This document shows positions 4,873-6,037 of a stretch of 6,037 nt of DNA, piece by piece. The translations under genes and the position numbers were made by a program. Where the stretch lies: the NCBI GenBank assembly GCA_021296055.1, contig JAGWBE010000049.1, forward strand, positions 1 to 6,037, written 5' to 3'. How positions within the stretch are numbered: the first letter of the stretch is position 1; every line of letters begins with the position of its first letter. The notes below the pieces were generated by a model, which searched no databases, had not been told where the DNA came from, and worked only from the letters and a program-made list of their open reading frames with translations. The DNA comes from Dehalococcoidia bacterium (GTDB lineage: Bacteria > Chloroflexota > Dehalococcoidia > Lucifugimonadales > Australimonadaceae).

Positions 4873-6037
4873 TCGCCGCCTCCAACCGCCGCCTCGCGTC
4901 GGCCAGCGCCGCCGCGACACGCGACGGCGCCGTCCCGCCGTGCACGTCGCGGGTGGCGGCGCTGCGCTCGGCGGTCAACTCGAACACCCCCGCGTCGAAG
5001 GCGGGGTGATGCGCTCGATATTCGTCCAAGGGCAGCTGCGCGAGGGTAAGGTTGCGCTCTATCGCGAACTCCGTGAGCGCGCTGACGGCGGCGTGCGCCT
5101 CGCGGAACGGCGTGCCCTTGCCCACCAGGTAGTCCGCCAGGTCGGTGGCCAGCATGGCCGGGTCGGACGCCGCCTGCGCCATGCGCGCTTCGTTGACGCG
5201 CAGGGAGTCCACCATGCCATGGAAGGCTTCCAATGCGCCGAGCAGCGTGGCCATCGTGTCGAACAGCGGCTCCTTGTCCTCCTGGAGGTCGCGATTGTAG
5301 GCCATCGGCAGTCCCTTGAGCACGGTGAGCAGCGCGAAGAGGTTGCCGTAGACGCGCCCCGTCTTGCCGCGCGCCAACTCCGCAAAGTCGGGGTTGCGCT
5401 TCTGCGGCATCATGCTTGACCCCGTTACCCACTCCGCGCCCAGGGCGGCGAAGCCGAACTCTTGCGACGTCCACAGCACCACGTCTTCGGAGAGGCGCGA
5501 GAGATGCGTCATACACACGGCCGCCGCAGCCATCAGCTCGGCGAGGTAGTCTCGGTCGCTCACCGCGTCCATCGAGTTTGCGCTCACGCCGTCGAACTCG
5601 AGCTCCACGGCGACGGCGGTGCGGTCGATGGGATATGGCACGCCCGCCAACGCGCCGCTGCCCAGCGGCGACACGTTCACGCGGCGGCGGCAATCGGCCA
5701 GGCGCGCTGCGTCGCGCTCCAGCGCCTCGAAGTAGGCCAGCAGATGATGCGCGAAGAGCACCGGCTGTGCGCGCTGAAGGTGCGTATAGCCAGGCATGAG
5801 TACGTCCGCGTGAGCCTCGGCCTTGTCCAGCAGAGCGCGCTGAACGCCGCGTATCGCGCGCGCCGCCTCGTCTATGGCCGCGCGCGCGTACAGGCGCGTC
5901 GCCGTCGCCACCTGATCGTTGCGCGAGCGGGCCGTGTGCAGGCGCGCGGCGGGTTCGCCGATGGTCTCGGCGAGTCGCCGCTCGATGTTCATGTGCACGT
6001 CCTCGAACTCGTCGCGCCAGGGGAAGTCGCCCCGCTC
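4865..6037 (-). CDS. argH: Argininosuccinate lyase, N-terminus cut by window edge
   Basis: This enzyme splits argininosuccinate into arginine and fumarate, the last step of arginine synthesis; it acts as a cytoplasmic tetramer. The frame is open to the right edge, giving 390 residues of a family usually about 460 long, so roughly 70 N-terminal residues are missing. The visible part opens with GDFPWRDEFEDVHMNIERRL and continues with LHTARSRNDQVAT (coding near 5905-5941), MPGYTHLQRAQP (containing the catalytic His region), the superfamily signature GSSMMPQKRNP (coding about 5391-5423, with the flexible-loop catalytic serine), and a normal C-terminus with HGGTAPSRVAAAL. The GTG at 5998 is not a start: it is the valine of the conserved EDVHMN block and the frame continues upstream. 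The stop TAG (4867-4865) lies inside the first codons of rpe, so the two genes are co-transcribed. Any promoter is outside the window. Confidence 0.97.
   Translation of the reverse strand, partial: ERGDFPWRDEFEDVHMNIERRLAETIGEPAARLHTARSRNDQVATATRLYARAAIDEAARAIRGVQRALLDKAEAHADVLMPGYTHLQRAQPVLFAHHLLAYFEALERDAARLADCRRRVNVSPLGSGALAGVPYPIDRTAVAVELEFDGVSANSMDAVSDRDYLAELMAAAAVCMTHLSRLSEDVVLWTSQEFGFAALGAEWVTGSSMMPQKRNPDFAELARGKTGRVYGNLFALLTVLKGLPMAYNRDLQEDKEPLFDTMATLLGALEAFHGMVDSLRVNEARMAQAASDPAMLATDLADYLVGKGTPFREAHAAVSALTEFAIERNLTLAQLPLDEYRAHHPAFDAGVFELTAERSAATRDVHGGTAPSRVAAALADARRRLEAASG
4879..4883 (-). promoter_or_regulatory. Ribosome binding site of rpe inside argH
   Basis: GGAGG on the minus strand with a 6-base spacer to GTG 4872, located within the last argH codons. 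It decides the rpe start against the upstream ATG at 4920, and fits re-initiation by ribosomes ending argH at 4865. Confidence 0.65.

Noticed and set aside
4873..4920. Longer rpe start at ATG 4920
   Set aside because: It adds an arginine-rich leader not found in the family and lacks the strong GGAGG spacing that GTG 4872 has.
4755..5693. Minus-strand frame of 312 codons overlapping argH and rpe
   Set aside because: It is an alternative frame of two clear genes with an Arg/Gly-rich translation and no family resemblance.

Overview
The window is a compact, very GC-rich stretch of bacterial chromosome. It carries seven protein genes, two of them cut by the window edges, and almost no spare DNA. 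All but one run on the minus strand, so the minus-strand gene order is right to left. No RNA genes, CRISPR arrays, insertion sequences or phage genes are visible. High GC, GTG starts, a four-cysteine L28, and a HAS-barrel protein of a type I recall from cyanobacteria and Chloroflexi suggest a high-GC Chloroflexota-like bacterium. This assignment is inference from gene content, not a search result.

Right part (4189-6037, minus): the 3' part of argH (argininosuccinate lyase, last step of arginine synthesis; 5' end outside the window) overlaps by 8 bases the GTG start of rpe (ribulose-phosphate 3-epimerase, pentose phosphate pathway/Calvin cycle). The pair looks translationally coupled. Middle (3985-4176, plus): rpmB (ribosomal protein bL28) is the only plus-strand gene, convergent with rpe (12-base gap, no visible terminator) and divergent from fakA across a 125-base promoter region.

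Left-centre (1398-3859, minus): fakA (DAK2-type fatty acid kinase, YloV family) is followed after 2 bases by a degV/fakB-type fatty-acid-binding protein. Together they should form a fatty acid kinase that makes acyl-phosphate from exogenous or recycled fatty acids. Left (649-1338, minus): a HAS-barrel domain protein of unknown function, whose presumed ribosome-binding site lies in a strong hairpin. Far left (1-611, minus): the N-terminal 203 residues of a DUF4268-type, PD-(D/E)XK nuclease-like protein starting at GTG, in DNA of clearly lower GC than the rest and so possibly acquired.

Most of the window is core housekeeping. The arrangement rpe > < rpmB | fakA > resembles the Bacillus subtilis rpe/rpmB/yloV neighbourhood, with small intervening genes missing. 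The least understood parts are the HAS-barrel protein, its start-site hairpin, and the nuclease-like gene beside it. I see no convincing new multi-gene system.
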